DNA from: an uncultured Desulfobacteraceae bacterium
GTDB taxonomy: Bacteria; Desulfobacterota; Desulfobacteria; Desulfobacterales; Desulfatirhabdiaceae
DNA: 49,048 nucleotides
Assembly (NCBI GenBank): GCA_903909505.1
Contig: CAIVVZ010000262.1
Span: forward strand, 1-49,048
Reading direction: 5' to 3'
The translations under genes were made by a program, and so were the position numbers. Below the pieces are notes generated by a model. The model saw only the letters and a program-made list of their open reading frames with translations, was not told where the DNA came from and searched no databases. Shown here in pieces: positions 24,750-34,877 of this stretch. Each line of letters begins with the position of its first letter. The first letter of the stretch is position 1.

Positions 24750-27098
24750 ATGTCAGAACAGCAACCGCCTACGGAAACCATTGCGGAAATAAAAATGGAG
24801 CTTCTTCCCATCCTGCCGTTATTTGATGCCGCCCTCTTCCCCAAGATGGTATTGCCACTCGTGGTGATGCAGGGAGAATCGGTGAAACTGGTTGATGAAG
24901 CCATGGCCAGTGATCGCCTGATCGGACTGGTGGTGTCTAAAAAAATAGCCAGGGAAAGCGCCAGTCCCGAAGAAGATCTATATACGGTCGGAACCAGCGC
25001 CTTGATTCTAAAAATGGCCAAAACCCAGGATAATCGTGCCCAGCTGCTGGTTCAGGGACTCAGCCGCTTCAAGATCCTGGAGTTCATGGACAGCAAACCC
25101 TACCTCCAGGCCAGGGTCGAGATGATTCCTGAAACAGAGACCAAGGACACGGAAACCGAAGCCCTGATGTCCAATATCGTCAATCTCTTTGCCCGGATTG
25201 CCGAGCTTTCTCCCGGACTGCCGCCCGAAATCGGGGCCATGGCCAAGTCCATTGCGGATCCGGGCACGCTGGCCGATATGATCGCCTCAACCATCAATTC
25301 CACGCCGGATGAAAAACAAAAAATTCTGGAATTGATCGATATCAATGAACGGCTCAAAGAAGTCACGCGAATGGCCAATCATCAACTGGAGATTCTGGAG
25401 CTCGGCAATAAGATACAGAGCCAGGTCAAGGGAGACATCGATAAAAGCCAGCGCGAATACTACCTGCGTCAGCAGTTGAAGGCGATTCGCGAGGAACTGG
25501 GCGAAAAAGACGATTCCTCGGTGGAACTGGACGATTACCGTAAAAAAATTGCGGAAAAAAATCTTCCCGAAGAGGCTGCAAAAGAGGCGCAGCGGGAGCT
25601 CAGCCGGCTGTCGCGCATGCACCCCTCATCCGCGGAATATACCGTGGCATCCACTTATCTGGACTGGCTGACGACCCTTCCCTGGCACGACAGCACCGCG
25701 GACAACCTCGACATTAAAAAAGCCAGAAAAGTTCTGGATGAAGACCATTTCGGCCTGGACAAAGCCAAAACCCGCATCATCGAATATCTGGCGGTCAGAA
25801 AACTCAAACCCGATTCTAAAGGCCCGATTTTATGTTTTGCCGGCCCTCCGGGAACCGGCAAGACATCTCTGGGGAACTCCATCGCCAAGGCTTTGGGCAG
25901 AAAATTTCACCGCATTTCCCTGGGAGGTGTTCGGGACGAGGCGGAGATTCGCGGGCACCGTCGCACGTATGTGGGGGCACTGCCGGGTCGAATCATTCAG
26001 GGAATTCGCCGGGCCGGCTCCAATAATCCCGTGTTCATGCTGGATGAAATCGATAAGGTCGGCAGCGACTTTCGGGGCGACCCTTCGTCCGCGCTCCTGG
26101 AAGTGCTGGATCCGGAACAGAATTTCTCGTTTTCGGATCATTACCTGGATGTGCCCTTCGATCTGTCCAAGGTCATGTTCATTACCACGGCCAATGTACT
26201 GGATACCATTCCGCCGGCCCTCCGGGACCGGATGGAAGTCATCAATCTGTTGGGCTACACGGAAGATGATAAAATCAAAATCGCCAACCGGTATCTGATT
26301 CCCCGGCAGCGAAAAGCCCATGGCCTCAAGGCGGATCAGGTCATTTTTTCCAGAGGGGCGATCCGGCATATTATCGCCGGCTATACCCGTGAAGCGGGTC
26401 TTAGAAACCTGGAGCGCGAAATCGCCTCGATCTGCCGGGGGATTGCCAGCAAGGTGGCCGAGGGAGAAGCAACGTCGGCCACCATAAATTTAAACAATAT
26501 TTCCAAATATCTGGGTCCGATCAAAATGCAGACCGAAACCCGCGCCAGAGTATCCACGCCCGGTGTTGCCATCGGTCTTGCCTGGACCCCCAATGGCGGT
26601 GATATTCTTTTTATCGAAGCCACCTCCATGAAGGGAGGTAAAAATCTGACCCTGACCGGCCAGCTTGGCGATGTCATGAAGGAATCCGCAACAGCGGCCT
26701 TAAGCTTTATCCGCTCCAATGCGGTTTCAATGGGGATCTCGGATGATTTTTTTTCAAGTCACGATCTTCACATTCATATTCCGGCAGGCGCCATTCCCAA
26801 GGATGGCCCGTCCGCAGGGGTCACCATGCTGACCGCGCTGACGTCTCTTTTAACCAACAAGCCGATTCGAAAAGATCTGGCCATGACCGGGGAGATTACG
26901 TTAAGGGGCCAGGTGCTGCCGGTCGGCGGGATAAAGGAAAAAATACTGGCTGCGCATCGGGCGGGAATCAAAACCATCATTATGCCCAAATGGAATGAAA
27001 AAGACCTGGAAGAGATTCCCAAAAAGATTCAAAAAGACATTCAATTCCATTTTGTGGAAAAAATGATGGATGTCATCCGGCTGGCTCTGGAAAAATGA
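24750..27098 (+). CDS. lon: ATP-dependent Lon protease
   Basis: 782 residues from ATG 24750, with GGAGG 5 nt upstream. The N-terminal substrate-binding domain starts [19 protein letters not shown]. The AAA+ module has Walker A GPPGTGKT (from residue 365) and Walker [12 protein letters not shown]. The C-terminal protease domain has catalytic Ser688 in [10 protein letters not shown] and the Lys731 of GGIKEK, 43 residues apart as in Escherichia coli Lon. It degrades misfolded and regulatory proteins in the cytoplasm. The stop overlaps the rlpA start by 4 bp (ATGA). Confidence 0.97.
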   Translation: MSEQQPPTETIAEIKMELLPILPLFDAALFPKMVLPLVVMQGESVKLVDEAMASDRLIGLVVSKKIARESASPEEDLYTVGTSALILKMAKTQDNRAQLLVQGLSRFKILEFMDSKPYLQARVEMIPETETKDTETEALMSNIVNLFARIAELSPGLPPEIGAMAKSIADPGTLADMIASTINSTPDEKQKILELIDINERLKEVTRMANHQLEILELGNKIQSQVKGDIDKSQREYYLRQQLKAIREELGEKDDSSVELDDYRKKIAEKNLPEEAAKEAQRELSRLSRMHPSSAEYTVASTYLDWLTTLPWHDSTADNLDIKKARKVLDEDHFGLDKAKTRIIEYLAVRKLKPDSKGPILCFAGPPGTGKTSLGNSIAKALGRKFHRISLGGVRDEAEIRGHRRTYVGALPGRIIQGIRRAGSNNPVFMLDEIDKVGSDFRGDPSSALLEVLDPEQNFSFSDHYLDVPFDLSKVMFITTANVLDTIPPALRDRMEVINLLGYTEDDKIKIANRYLIPRQRKAHGLKADQVIFSRGAIRHIIAGYTREAGLRNLEREIASICRGIASKVAEGEATSATINLNNISKYLGPIKMQTETRARVSTPGVAIGLAWTPNGGDILFIEATSMKGGKNLTLTGQLGDVMKESATAALSFIRSNAVSMGISDDFFSSHDLHIHIPAGAIPKDGPSAGVTMLTALTSLLTNKPIRKDLAMTGEITLRGQVLPVGGIKEKILAAHRAGIKTIIMPKWNEKDLEEIPKKIQKDIQFHFVEKMMDVIRLALEK

Positions 27099-27847
27099 AG
27101 CGCCTCTGCTGCCTGATGCTTCTGGGAGGGATGCTGATAGCAGGCGTTTATGGGTGCACGCGTACCATTGTGCCGTCTTCCGCTCGCCCGCCGTCTGCTA
27201 CGATTGCCCCGTCTTCTCCCAAGCCCTACAAGGCCCTGGGTCAGTGGTACCAGCCGCTGCCGGATGCCAGGGGGTTCAAGCAGACGGGTATCGCCTCATG
27301 GTATGGAGAAGATTTTCATGGAAAAAAAACGTCCAGCGGCGAAATCTACGACATGCATGCCGAATCCGCGGCTCACAAGACCCTTCCCCTGGGGACCATT
27401 GTCCGGGTCCGGAACCTGGACAATAACCGGGAAATGGAGATTCGCATCAATGACCGGGGGCCTTTTGTGACTGGAAGGGTCATTGATCTTTCTTATGCCT
27501 GCGCCTCAAAACTCGGCGTCCTGGGGCCGGGTACCGCGCCCGTGGAACTGGTTGCCGTTGGAACGACTGCTTTGGCTGCCGGAAGCGGCGCCGGTTCGGC
27601 GGATTTTTATTATCAGGGGAATTTCACGATTCAGGTCGGGGCGTTTTCAGACCGCAACAATGCGGAAAAGCTGAAGGCAAAGCTGAATAAATCTTACCAG
27701 AATGCCCATATCCAGCCCTATGATAGTGGCAGGGGAATGCTTTACCGGGTCAGGGTGACGAAATGTTCGAGTCTGGAGCAGGCCATTCAGTATGAAAAAA
27801 CGCTGGCTTCGGGCGGATACGATGGGGCTTTTGCCGTGGCGGAATAA
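27095..27847 (+). CDS. rlpA: RlpA-like septal lytic transglycosylase lipoprotein
   Basis: 250 residues. A lipoprotein signal peptide ends in GVYGC with Cys21 as the acylated residue. A Pro/Ser-rich linker leads to a double-psi beta-barrel (about 65-155: [19 protein letters not shown], with the catalytic-type Asp in INDRGPF) and a C-terminal SPOR domain (about 175-250: [17 protein letters not shown]) that binds denuded septal peptidoglycan. The family cleaves such glycans at the division site. It starts within the lon stop codon and so depends on lon translation, an unusual partner for a septal protein. Confidence 0.94.
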   Translation: MKRLCCLMLLGGMLIAGVYGCTRTIVPSSARPPSATIAPSSPKPYKALGQWYQPLPDARGFKQTGIASWYGEDFHGKKTSSGEIYDMHAESAAHKTLPLGTIVRVRNLDNNREMEIRINDRGPFVTGRVIDLSYACASKLGVLGPGTAPVELVAVGTTALAAGSGAGSADFYYQGNFTIQVGAFSDRNNAEKLKAKLNKSYQNAHIQPYDSGRGMLYRVRVTKCSSLEQAIQYEKTLASGGYDGAFAVAE

Positions 27848-27867
27848 CACTTTTTAGGGAGCTGAAG

Positions 27868-28821
27868 ATGACGATTCATATTGATGATGAAAACTCCTGT
27901 AAAACCGATGCCGCCTCTTTTACGCGGTATCGCAGCCGGATTCCGGAGCTGGCGGATTCCCTTATCAGTAGTTGCCATGACAGGGAATGCTTTACCCACA
28001 TCGATTATGACCCCATTCCTTCCGAAGGATATGTGGTGGATATCATCGACAAGCTCCGGGAAATCCTTTTTCCGGGGTATTTCAGCCGGGAAAAAATTGA
28101 TCCGGTCAGTCTCAAATATACCATGGGTCAGGCGGTTACGGCGTTGTTTGATATGCTCTCGGAGCAGATTACCCACAGCATTCGGCACGATTGCTTCCGA
28201 TATGACCTTTCCTGTAGCGATTGCGGCGACCGGGGATGTGAAATCGCACTGGCCGTTCTGGAATCCATTCCTTCGATTCGAAAGATTCTGGCAACCGATA
28301 TCCGGGCGGCGTATGAAGGCGATCCCGCGGCCAAGAGCCACGATGAAATCATTTTCAGCTATCCCGGAATATATGCCATCAGCGTCTATCGGGTTGCTCA
28401 CAAACTTTTTGAGCTGGGCGTTCCGCTGCTTCCCCGAATCATGACCGAACATGCGCACAGTATCACGGGAATCGATATCCATCCGGGAGCCCGAATCGGC
28501 GAAAGATTTGTCATTGATCACGGCACCGGGGTGGTGATCGGAGAGACCACCGTGATCGGAAACAATGTCAGGATTTATCAGGGTGTTACCCTTGGGGCAC
28601 TTTCCTTGCCGAAAAATGCCGGAGAAAAACTGAGGGGAAAAAAACGTCATCCCAGCATCGCCGATGACGTCATTATTTATTCAGGGGCAACCATTCTGGG
28701 CGGCGATACGGTGATCGGGGATCGATCGGTCATCGGCGGCAATGTCTGGATAACGGAGTCCGTCCCACCCGATACGACGGTCATGATGGAACCCCCCCGG
28801 CTGATTTACAAACATCCGTAA
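27868..28821 (+). CDS. Serine O-acetyltransferase (cysteine synthesis)
   Basis: 317 residues; ATG 27868 has GGGAG upstream. The C-terminal half is a left-handed beta-helix of hexapeptide repeats with the CysE signature ([23 protein letters not shown] split over 28460-28530, then [21 protein letters not shown]). The N-terminal half is helical and about 140 residues long, as in the longer SrpH/EpsC-type enzymes. It makes O-acetylserine from serine and acetyl-CoA, the first step of cysteine synthesis. Cysteine synthase is not adjacent. Confidence 0.92.
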   Translation: MTIHIDDENSCKTDAASFTRYRSRIPELADSLISSCHDRECFTHIDYDPIPSEGYVVDIIDKLREILFPGYFSREKIDPVSLKYTMGQAVTALFDMLSEQITHSIRHDCFRYDLSCSDCGDRGCEIALAVLESIPSIRKILATDIRAAYEGDPAAKSHDEIIFSYPGIYAISVYRVAHKLFELGVPLLPRIMTEHAHSITGIDIHPGARIGERFVIDHGTGVVIGETTVIGNNVRIYQGVTLGALSLPKNAGEKLRGKKRHPSIADDVIIYSGATILGGDTVIGDRSVIGGNVWITESVPPDTTVMMEPPRLIYKHP

Positions 28822-28841
28822 CTTCTCAAAGAAGCCATATC

Positions 28842-30230
28842 ATGAGTATTCAGAAAGGTCAGTTGCTTGAAGTTGACATATCCGACGTTGCTTATGGCGG
28901 CAAGGGGATCGTTCGCATCGAAGGGTTTGCCGTATTTGTGGATCAGGCGGTTCCAGGGGACCGGGTTCGCATCGCCGTTACCCGGAAAAAGAAAAATTAT
29001 GCCGAAGCCCGCGTGGTGTCTCTCCTGCAACCCTCTTCGGACCGGGTTTCAGCGCCCTGTCCCCACAGCGGCGTGTGCGGGGGGTGCAAATGGCAGTTTC
29101 TCGATTACGGCCGGCAACTGGCGTATAAACGTCGGCATGTTGCGGAATCTCTGGCGCATATCGGATTGATCAAAGATGCGATGGTCCATCCGACCCTTGC
29201 TTCCGAGCTGTGCTTCGGATATCGCAATAAAGTGGAATTCACCTGCTCGGACAGTCCGTGGCGATTACCGGAGGAAATGCAAAACCCTGCTGCAGCCGGT
29301 TGTTCCGCCATTGGATTTCATGTGCCCGGCGTGTTTCATAAGGTTGTGGACATCGAAGCCTGTCTGCTTCAGCCGGAGCTGGGAAATCGCATATTGGGCG
29401 ATGTGCGCCGGTACATTCAATCATCTGAAATGCCGATGTATTGCCCCAGGACCCACGAGGGTTTCTGGCGGTTTATCATGCTTCGGCATTCCGTGGCCCA
29501 TGATCACTGGATGGTGAATATCATCACCGCCGCGGAGAACCCCGGTGTCGTACGCCCCCTGGCGGATCTCTTGAAGAACAAGTATCCGCAAATCATTTCC
29601 GTGGTCAACAATATTACCGCGAAAAAGGCGGCGGTATCCGCGGGGGAATATGAACTTCAGCTTTCCGGAAGTGCGTATCTGACCGATCGCATCTGCGGGT
29701 TTGAATTCGACGTATCCGCCAATTCATTCTTCCAGACCAACAGCAGAGGGGCGGAAACCCTGTACCGTACGGTGATGGCTTATGCCGGACTGACCGGGAA
29801 AGAAACGGTCTTTGACCTGTATTGCGGCACCGGAACCATTGCCATCTGCCTCTCGAAAGCGGCCCGAAGGGTGATCGGATTTGAAATCGTCGATGCCGCG
29901 GTATCCGATGCGGAAAAAAACTGCCTGAAAAACAATGTCTCAAACTGCACGTTTTACCGGGGAGATATCAAGGATCGTCTGTCCGAGGTTTTGCATGCGC
30001 CCGATGTCATGATCATCGACCCTCCGCGCGACGGCATGCACAAAAGCGTCGTGCAGCAGGTTCTGAGTATGCTGCCCGAGCGGATCATCTATGTATCCTG
30101 CAATCCGGCGACGCTGGCAAGGGATCTGGGGCTGATGAAAGATGCCTATCGGGTTGTCGAAGTGCAACCGGTGGATATGTTCCCCCATACATTTCACATT
30201 GAATCGGTTGCCCGCCTTCAAAAGCGGTGA
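28842..30230 (+). CDS. rlmD: 23S rRNA (uracil-C5)-methyltransferase RlmD-type
   Basis: 462 residues. An N-terminal TRAM RNA-binding domain (about 1-60, GQLLEVDISDVAYGGKGIVR) precedes a Cys cluster for a 4Fe-4S centre (CPHSGVCGGCKWQ) and a Rossmann methyltransferase with VFDLYCGTGTIAI, IIDPPRDGMH and the catalytic YVSCNPATLARDL near residue 430. RlmD methylates U1939 in Escherichia coli 23S rRNA; close relatives (RlmCD) also modify U747, so the exact target is not certain. It lies 20 bp after the serine acetyltransferase. Confidence 0.92.
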   Translation: MSIQKGQLLEVDISDVAYGGKGIVRIEGFAVFVDQAVPGDRVRIAVTRKKKNYAEARVVSLLQPSSDRVSAPCPHSGVCGGCKWQFLDYGRQLAYKRRHVAESLAHIGLIKDAMVHPTLASELCFGYRNKVEFTCSDSPWRLPEEMQNPAAAGCSAIGFHVPGVFHKVVDIEACLLQPELGNRILGDVRRYIQSSEMPMYCPRTHEGFWRFIMLRHSVAHDHWMVNIITAAENPGVVRPLADLLKNKYPQIISVVNNITAKKAAVSAGEYELQLSGSAYLTDRICGFEFDVSANSFFQTNSRGAETLYRTVMAYAGLTGKETVFDLYCGTGTIAICLSKAARRVIGFEIVDAAVSDAEKNCLKNNVSNCTFYRGDIKDRLSEVLHAPDVMIIDPPRDGMHKSVVQQVLSMLPERIIYVSCNPATLARDLGLMKDAYRVVEVQPVDMFPHTFHIESVARLQKR

Positions 30231-30251
30231 TTTAGACTTTTTTTGGGGGTC

Positions 30252-30839
30252 ATGAACCCTGCGTCGAAAATGGAGGCGGTGTTGCTGAAGCAGGTTGTTT
30301 TTCTGGACCGGGACGGGGTCATCAACCGGGATTCTCCGGATTACATCAAGTGCTGGGAGGAGTTCATCTTCCTTCCAAACACGCTGGAGGCATTGAAACT
30401 CCTTACCCTGAAAGGCTATACGCTCATCGTGATTACCAACCAGTCCATCATCGGCCGCAAGTGGATACTGCCGGAAGTATTGGAGGAGATGCACCGGCGG
30501 CTCAAATCCACCGTGGCATCCCATGGCGGCAGAATTACCGATATTTTTTTCTGCCCCCACACCCCGGAGCAAGGCTGTTCCTGCCGCAAACCCAAACCCG
30601 GACTGATTGAGCAGGCCTGCCGGAAATATGCCATTGATCTTTCAGACGCCGTCATGGTGGGCGACCGCCCCAAGGATATTCAGTGCGGAATCGCTGCGGG
30701 CTGCGGCCGGACGATTCTGGTTCGGGCCCCCGATGAGCCTATCACGGGCCCGGCCCTGAATGCTCCGGCCCCTGGCAATGCCCATCCGAGCGTGGTGGTG
30801 GCCGATTTGCTGGAAGCCGCCCGCTGGATCATTTCATGA
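30252..30839 (+). CDS. gmhB: D-glycero-manno-heptose 1,7-bisphosphate 7-phosphatase
   Basis: 195 residues from ATG 30252. A shorter start at TTG 30282 has GGAGG at 5-nt spacing and gives the usual family N-terminus (MLKQVVFLDRDGVIN), so the exact start is open. HAD-family motifs: FLDRDGVINRD, ITNQSIIGR, the zinc-binding Cys/His set CPHTPEQGCSCRKPKPG and MVGDRPKDIQCG. It removes the 7-phosphate in ADP-heptose synthesis for lipopolysaccharide core. The other heptose genes are not in the window. The stop overlaps the recD2 start. Confidence 0.9.
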   Translation: MNPASKMEAVLLKQVVFLDRDGVINRDSPDYIKCWEEFIFLPNTLEALKLLTLKGYTLIVITNQSIIGRKWILPEVLEEMHRRLKSTVASHGGRITDIFFCPHTPEQGCSCRKPKPGLIEQACRKYAIDLSDAVMVGDRPKDIQCGIAAGCGRTILVRAPDEPITGPALNAPAPGNAHPSVVVADLLEAARWIIS

Positions 30840-33076
30840 ATGCGTCCGGATCCCTGACCGCTCTGGAAGGCTGCCTGGACCGCGTTACGTTTTACAATCC
30901 GGAAAACCATTATACCATTGCAAAATTTCGTCCCAGAGGCGCCCAATCCGCCATCACGGTTGTCGGATTCATGCCGGAGCCCACTGCCGGAGAATTTCTG
31001 AAACTGGACGGGACCTGGGAGACGCATGCCCGCTACGGGCAGCAGCTCAAAATCATCCGCTTTGAAGTGCTGCTGCCGGCGACAATCGACGGCATCCGGA
31101 AATACCTGAAGTCCGGTGTGATCAAGGGGCTGGGCGCCAAAACCATTTCCCGGCTGATCCGCCATTTCGGGGATCAGACCCTGGTGGTGATCGAATCCGC
31201 GCCTGAAAAACTGATGGATGTCAAGGGCATCGGCAAAGCCATTGCCAAACAGATTTCAGAATCCTGGAAATCGCATCATGCCGTTCGCTGCCTGATGATT
31301 TTTCTCCAGAACCACGGTATTTCGCTGGCTTACAGCGGCCGTATTTTCAAACAATACGGCGCGGCCGCCGTCGATATCCTCAAGGATCATCCTTTCCGGA
31401 TCGCCTGCGACATGCCGGGAATCGGTTTTTATATCGCCGACCGGATTGCCCGGCATCAGGGTGCGCTTTCCGATGATCCGCTCAGAATCCGGGCCTGTAT
31501 TCTGTATCTGCTGGAGCAGGCGGCATCCGACGGCCATATGTTCATGACGGGTCATGAAACCTTGCGAAAATGCGCCAGGCTCTTTGACATCGACGCTGAA
31601 TCGGCGTCCGCAGCCATGCTTGCGCTTTCCGATGAAGGGCTGGTGGTGCGCGAAGCGATGCATGATCCGGGCAGTGATCCGGGAAGCGGACAGGGCGGCG
31701 ATCCCGATAGCAGTTCCGATAGCAATGAAGGGTGCGAGCAGGCCCTTTACCTTTCGTCGCTTTATCGGGCGGAAACCGGGATCGCCCTTCGGCTCAAGGC
31801 GTTTTTGTCGGTTCCGGTGAAACCTCCGGACATCGATCAGGAGCAGATGACCCGGGAAATTCTGGCACGCCTTGCCATTCAGCTTTCCTCGGAGCAGCAG
31901 GCCGTTCTGGAAGAGATTCTCCTGCATCACATTGCCATCATTACCGGAGGGCCGGGTACCGGAAAGACCACCCTGATCCGTTCCATCGCCGCGATATGCG
32001 ATCGCCTGCGGCAAAAAACCATCCTCTCGGCACCGACGGGTCGAGCGGCCCGGCGTCTTTCCGAGGTTGCCCGGAAAAAAGCCGCCACCCTGCATAAGCT
32101 TCTGGGATATAATCTGGAGCAGAATGATTTTGAAAAAGATGAAGATGATCCCCTGGATGTGGATGTGATGATTGTGGACGAAGCCTCGATGGTGGATAGC
32201 CAGCTCATGTTTCATCTGCTGAAGGCTGTTCCCGTGACCGCCACTCTGATCCTGGTCGGGGATGTGTTTCAGCTTCCATCCGTGGGACCCGGAAACATTC
32301 TCTCGGACCTGATCCGATCCGGGGCTATCCGGACATTCGAACTGAAAGAGATCTTCCGCCAGGCTGAAAAAAGCCCGATCATCGTCAATGCCCACCGGGT
32401 CAGACAGGGCAAACTTCCGGATCTGGAAAAGGGCCCCTCGGAAGCGCTTTCGGAGTTTTATTTTATTGAACAATACCAGCCTGAAACGGTCGTAAAAACG
32501 ATTGTCGAGCTGTGCAGCCGAAAAATTCCGGAGCGTTTCGGTTTGGATCCGGTCAGGGACATTCAGGTGCTGAGTCCCATGCACAAGGGGACGGTGGGAA
32601 CCATTCAGCTCAACCAGGTGCTTCAGGAAGCATTGAATCCCCAATCTTCCCCCGGGGCCGGAATCCAGTTCAGGCCGGCAGACAAGGTCATGCATCTGAA
32701 AAACAACTATGCCAAGGAAGTGTTTAACGGAGACATCGGCGTTATTTCAGAAATTGATATGGGTAAAAGACGGCTTTCGGTGAATTATGACGAGCGGCTG
32801 GTGGATTATGAAAGCGAGGAACTCGAGGACCTGATCCTGGCCTATGCCATTTCCGTCCATAAGTCCCAGGGGTCGGAATATCCGGCAGTGGTGATTCCGC
32901 TGATGCCCCAGCACCATCCGCTGCTTCAGCGAAATCTCTTGTATACGGCCATCACGCGGGGAAAAAAACTGGTCATTATCGTGGGGACCCGGCAGGCCCT
33001 GGATACGGCCGTCAAGAACGATAAGCCCGGAAATCGCCTTTCGCTTCTGGATCAGCGGCTGAAGGGAGAGATATAA
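30836..33076 (+). CDS. recD2: RecD2-type ATP-dependent DNA helicase
   Basis: 746 residues. The N-terminus has an OB-like segment (VTFYNPENHYTIAKFRP) and helix-hairpin-helix repeats (GIRKYLKSGVIKGLGAKT; DVKGIGKAIA) that distinguish RecD2 from RecBCD-type RecD. The 1A/2A motor has Walker A GGPGTGKTT, DEASMVD and the C-terminal VHKSQGSEYPAV and LYTAITRGK motifs. It is a 5'-3' superfamily 1B helicase for repair, acting without RecBC. Residues about 275-300 form an acidic, Ser/Gly/Asp-rich insertion that looks like a repeat expansion. The gene overlaps gmhB by 4 bp. Confidence 0.94.
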   Translation: MNASGSLTALEGCLDRVTFYNPENHYTIAKFRPRGAQSAITVVGFMPEPTAGEFLKLDGTWETHARYGQQLKIIRFEVLLPATIDGIRKYLKSGVIKGLGAKTISRLIRHFGDQTLVVIESAPEKLMDVKGIGKAIAKQISESWKSHHAVRCLMIFLQNHGISLAYSGRIFKQYGAAAVDILKDHPFRIACDMPGIGFYIADRIARHQGALSDDPLRIRACILYLLEQAASDGHMFMTGHETLRKCARLFDIDAESASAAMLALSDEGLVVREAMHDPGSDPGSGQGGDPDSSSDSNEGCEQALYLSSLYRAETGIALRLKAFLSVPVKPPDIDQEQMTREILARLAIQLSSEQQAVLEEILLHHIAIITGGPGTGKTTLIRSIAAICDRLRQKTILSAPTGRAARRLSEVARKKAATLHKLLGYNLEQNDFEKDEDDPLDVDVMIVDEASMVDSQLMFHLLKAVPVTATLILVGDVFQLPSVGPGNILSDLIRSGAIRTFELKEIFRQAEKSPIIVNAHRVRQGKLPDLEKGPSEALSEFYFIEQYQPETVVKTIVELCSRKIPERFGLDPVRDIQVLSPMHKGTVGTIQLNQVLQEALNPQSSPGAGIQFRPADKVMHLKNNYAKEVFNGDIGVISEIDMGKRRLSVNYDERLVDYESEELEDLILAYAISVHKSQGSEYPAVVIPLMPQHHPLLQRNLLYTAITRGKKLVIIVGTRQALDTAVKNDKPGNRLSLLDQRLKGEI

Positions 33077-33083
33077 CAGTCAC

Positions 33084-34079
33084 ATGTCGAATTCATTGCT
33101 TGAGGTCCGTCATTTAACGAAGTTTTTCCCGATTACCGGCGGCGTATTCAGAAGAAAAACAGGAGATGTCCATGCAGTGGACGATATCTCTTTGACGATT
33201 CAGGAGGGGAAGACCCTCGGGCTTGTCGGAGAATCGGGCTGCGGAAAAACTACGGCGGGCAGAGCCATTCTCCGCCTGATTGAGCCTGACAGCGGGGCAA
33301 TCCATTTTATGGGGCAGGATCTGATGACGTTGTCTCAGAGCCGGCTGAGAGGGGTCCGCAGAAACATGCAGATCATTTTTCAGGACCCCTTCGAATCCCT
33401 GGATGCGCGGCAGACCATCGGTGACATACTTGAAGAGCCATACGAGATTCACAAGGTCGGCTCTCTTGAAGATCGAAAGGAAACTGTCAAAAGCCTGCTG
33501 AATCGGGTCGGCATGCCGGAGACGGCGGTTTCGCGTTTTGCCCATGAGTTCAGCGGCGGCCAGCGGCAGCGGATCGGCATTGCTCGGGCCATTGCGTTAA
33601 ATCCCCGGCTTATCATCTGTGATGAGCCGGTTTCAGCCCTGGATGTTTCCATTCAATCCCAGATCGTCAATCTGTTGATTGCGCTTCAACGGGAGATGAA
33701 ACTCTCCTACCTGTTCATTGCGCACAACCTGGCGGTGGTGAAACACATTTCAGACGACATTGCCGTGATGTATCTGGGAAGAATCGTGGAGTACGCGGAT
33801 TCCGAAGCGCTGTATGCTGCGCCGCTGCATCCCTATACCCAGGCCCTGATATCGGCCGTACCGGTTCCGGACCCTTCCCGAAAAAGGAAACGATTCCTGC
33901 TGGCAGGAGATGTCCCTTCTCCGGTCAATCCCCCTTCGGGCTGTCATTTTCATCCCCGGTGCCCGTTTGCGGTGGCGATATGTAAAACTGTATACCCTCA
34001 ACTGGTTTCTATGTCCGGCGCCGGCGAAAAAAATCACCGGGTAGCCTGTCACAGGGCAGGCGCCGTCTCCTTGCTTTAG
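33084..34079 (+). CDS. Oligopeptide/dipeptide ABC transporter ATP-binding protein, OppF/DppF type
   Basis: 331 residues with Walker A GESGCGKTT, Q-loop IFQDPFESLDAR, signature HEFSGGQRQR, Walker B LIICDEPVSALD and the C-terminal oligopeptide/dipeptide extension (GDVPSPVNPPSGCHFHPRCPF) with its Cys set. OppF normally works with OppD and membrane subunits B and C; none of these is adjacent, so the gene is an orphan here, 8 bp after recD2. The rest of the transporter must be encoded elsewhere, or this subunit is shared. Confidence 0.92.
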   Translation: MSNSLLEVRHLTKFFPITGGVFRRKTGDVHAVDDISLTIQEGKTLGLVGESGCGKTTAGRAILRLIEPDSGAIHFMGQDLMTLSQSRLRGVRRNMQIIFQDPFESLDARQTIGDILEEPYEIHKVGSLEDRKETVKSLLNRVGMPETAVSRFAHEFSGGQRQRIGIARAIALNPRLIICDEPVSALDVSIQSQIVNLLIALQREMKLSYLFIAHNLAVVKHISDDIAVMYLGRIVEYADSEALYAAPLHPYTQALISAVPVPDPSRKRKRFLLAGDVPSPVNPPSGCHFHPRCPFAVAICKTVYPQLVSMSGAGEKNHRVACHRAGAVSLL

Positions 34080-34094
34080 GAAACTTAAGGCAAG
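34070..34094. terminator. Possible bidirectional hairpin between convergent genes
   Basis: CTTGCTTTA (34070-34078) pairs with TAAGGCAAG (34086-34094) over nine pairs including one G-T, with a 7-base loop. It covers both stop codons. There is no clear U-tract, so intrinsic termination is uncertain. Confidence 0.4.
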
Positions 34095-34639
34095 AGGCAG
34101 ATGGAATCATCGCAGGGGCAGGCGCCGTCGACTTCATAGGCATACATGATGCGGCTTTCGATTTCGGCGCGGGCTTCCGCGATGGGAGGAAACAGAAAGG
34201 GAGCGCAACGTGCGGCAAGCTCCGGTCTGGCCGGGATGCTCTCCAAGCCATTGGCGATCACCTCCCCCGTGTGACCATCCAGGATATCGGCATCCTCGCC
34301 GTTTGTGACCACGACAACGGGGATCTGATACGGGGCCAGGAGCCGGGATGCCGCCAGGGCCGGGCGATGCCGGGTGATCAGTGACCCCGGGCCGTATTTG
34401 ATGATCATGCAGATTCTATCCGCAACGGTTACAGCTATATCCACTTTCACAATGGCGCAGCTGTCCCCTGCCTTGACCCGAAGGTTGCACCGGCTTTGAA
34501 TATCCATCTGGGGATACCCTCCGGCGTCCATCAGTATCCTGGCCAGCTTCTGACGGTACCGTTCATCATGGGTGTCCGGGAGTAACCGGCCGGTAACTGC
34601 ATCCACCAGTTCCCCGAGTATCAAATGATGGCCTTCCAT
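34085..34639 (-). CDS. Type I restriction HsdR N-terminal-domain protein, stand-alone
   Basis: 184 residues. The sequence resembles the HSDR_N_2 nuclease-like domain: RYRQKLARILMDAGGYPQMDIQ, CAIVKVDIAVTVADRICMIIKYGPGSLITRHRPALAASRLL and VVVVTNGEDADILDGHTGEVI. The catalytic Lys of the PD-(D/E)XK fold would be in the VDIAV...MIIKYGPG segment, where the usual ExK reads IIKYG, so nuclease activity is uncertain. Such short proteins are common in Desulfobacterota without HsdS/HsdM partners. The N-terminus opens at ATG 34639. It converges on oppF and diverges from the BrxC-like gene, with 238 bp between. Confidence 0.75.
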   Translation of the reverse strand: MEGHHLILGELVDAVTGRLLPDTHDERYRQKLARILMDAGGYPQMDIQSRCNLRVKAGDSCAIVKVDIAVTVADRICMIIKYGPGSLITRHRPALAASRLLAPYQIPVVVVTNGEDADILDGHTGEVIANGLESIPARPELAARCAPFLFPPIAEARAEIESRIMYAYEVDGACPCDDSICLLP

Positions 34640-34743
34640 TGATAGAAATCCTTTTCTGAAAAATCCATGTCCGGGAAAACTTGAAGAATCCCGCAGGATA
34701 TGTTAGTTTTTTAAAAATGTTCTTCAATATCTATAGACTTTTA

Positions 34744-34821
34744 GAAATGCTTTTGGGAAGGCAGCAGGGAGGGGTACTTTTTTCGTACATCCCCGACCGA
34801 TAACGCACCCAAAAGCTTTTC
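34744..34821. repeat. 14-bp inverted repeat in the region upstream of the BrxC-like gene
   Basis: GAAATGCTTTTGGG (34744-34757) and CCCAAAAGCTTTTC (34808-34821) are complementary at 13 of 14 positions, with a 50-bp spacer that itself holds a small GTAC/GTAC hairpin (34774-34788). It lies 57 bp upstream of the ATG at 34878, so it may be a leader RNA structure or a tiny repeat element. Confidence 0.55.
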
Positions 34822-34877
34822 TGATCAAAAGATATATTGGCTATATCAAGACAATTTATCCCTGACAAGACAACATC

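Noticed and set aside
31256..32695. 479-codon open frame antisense to recD2
   Set aside because: It mirrors the strongly conserved helicase gene, contains no recognisable domain and arises from codon bias on the coding strand.
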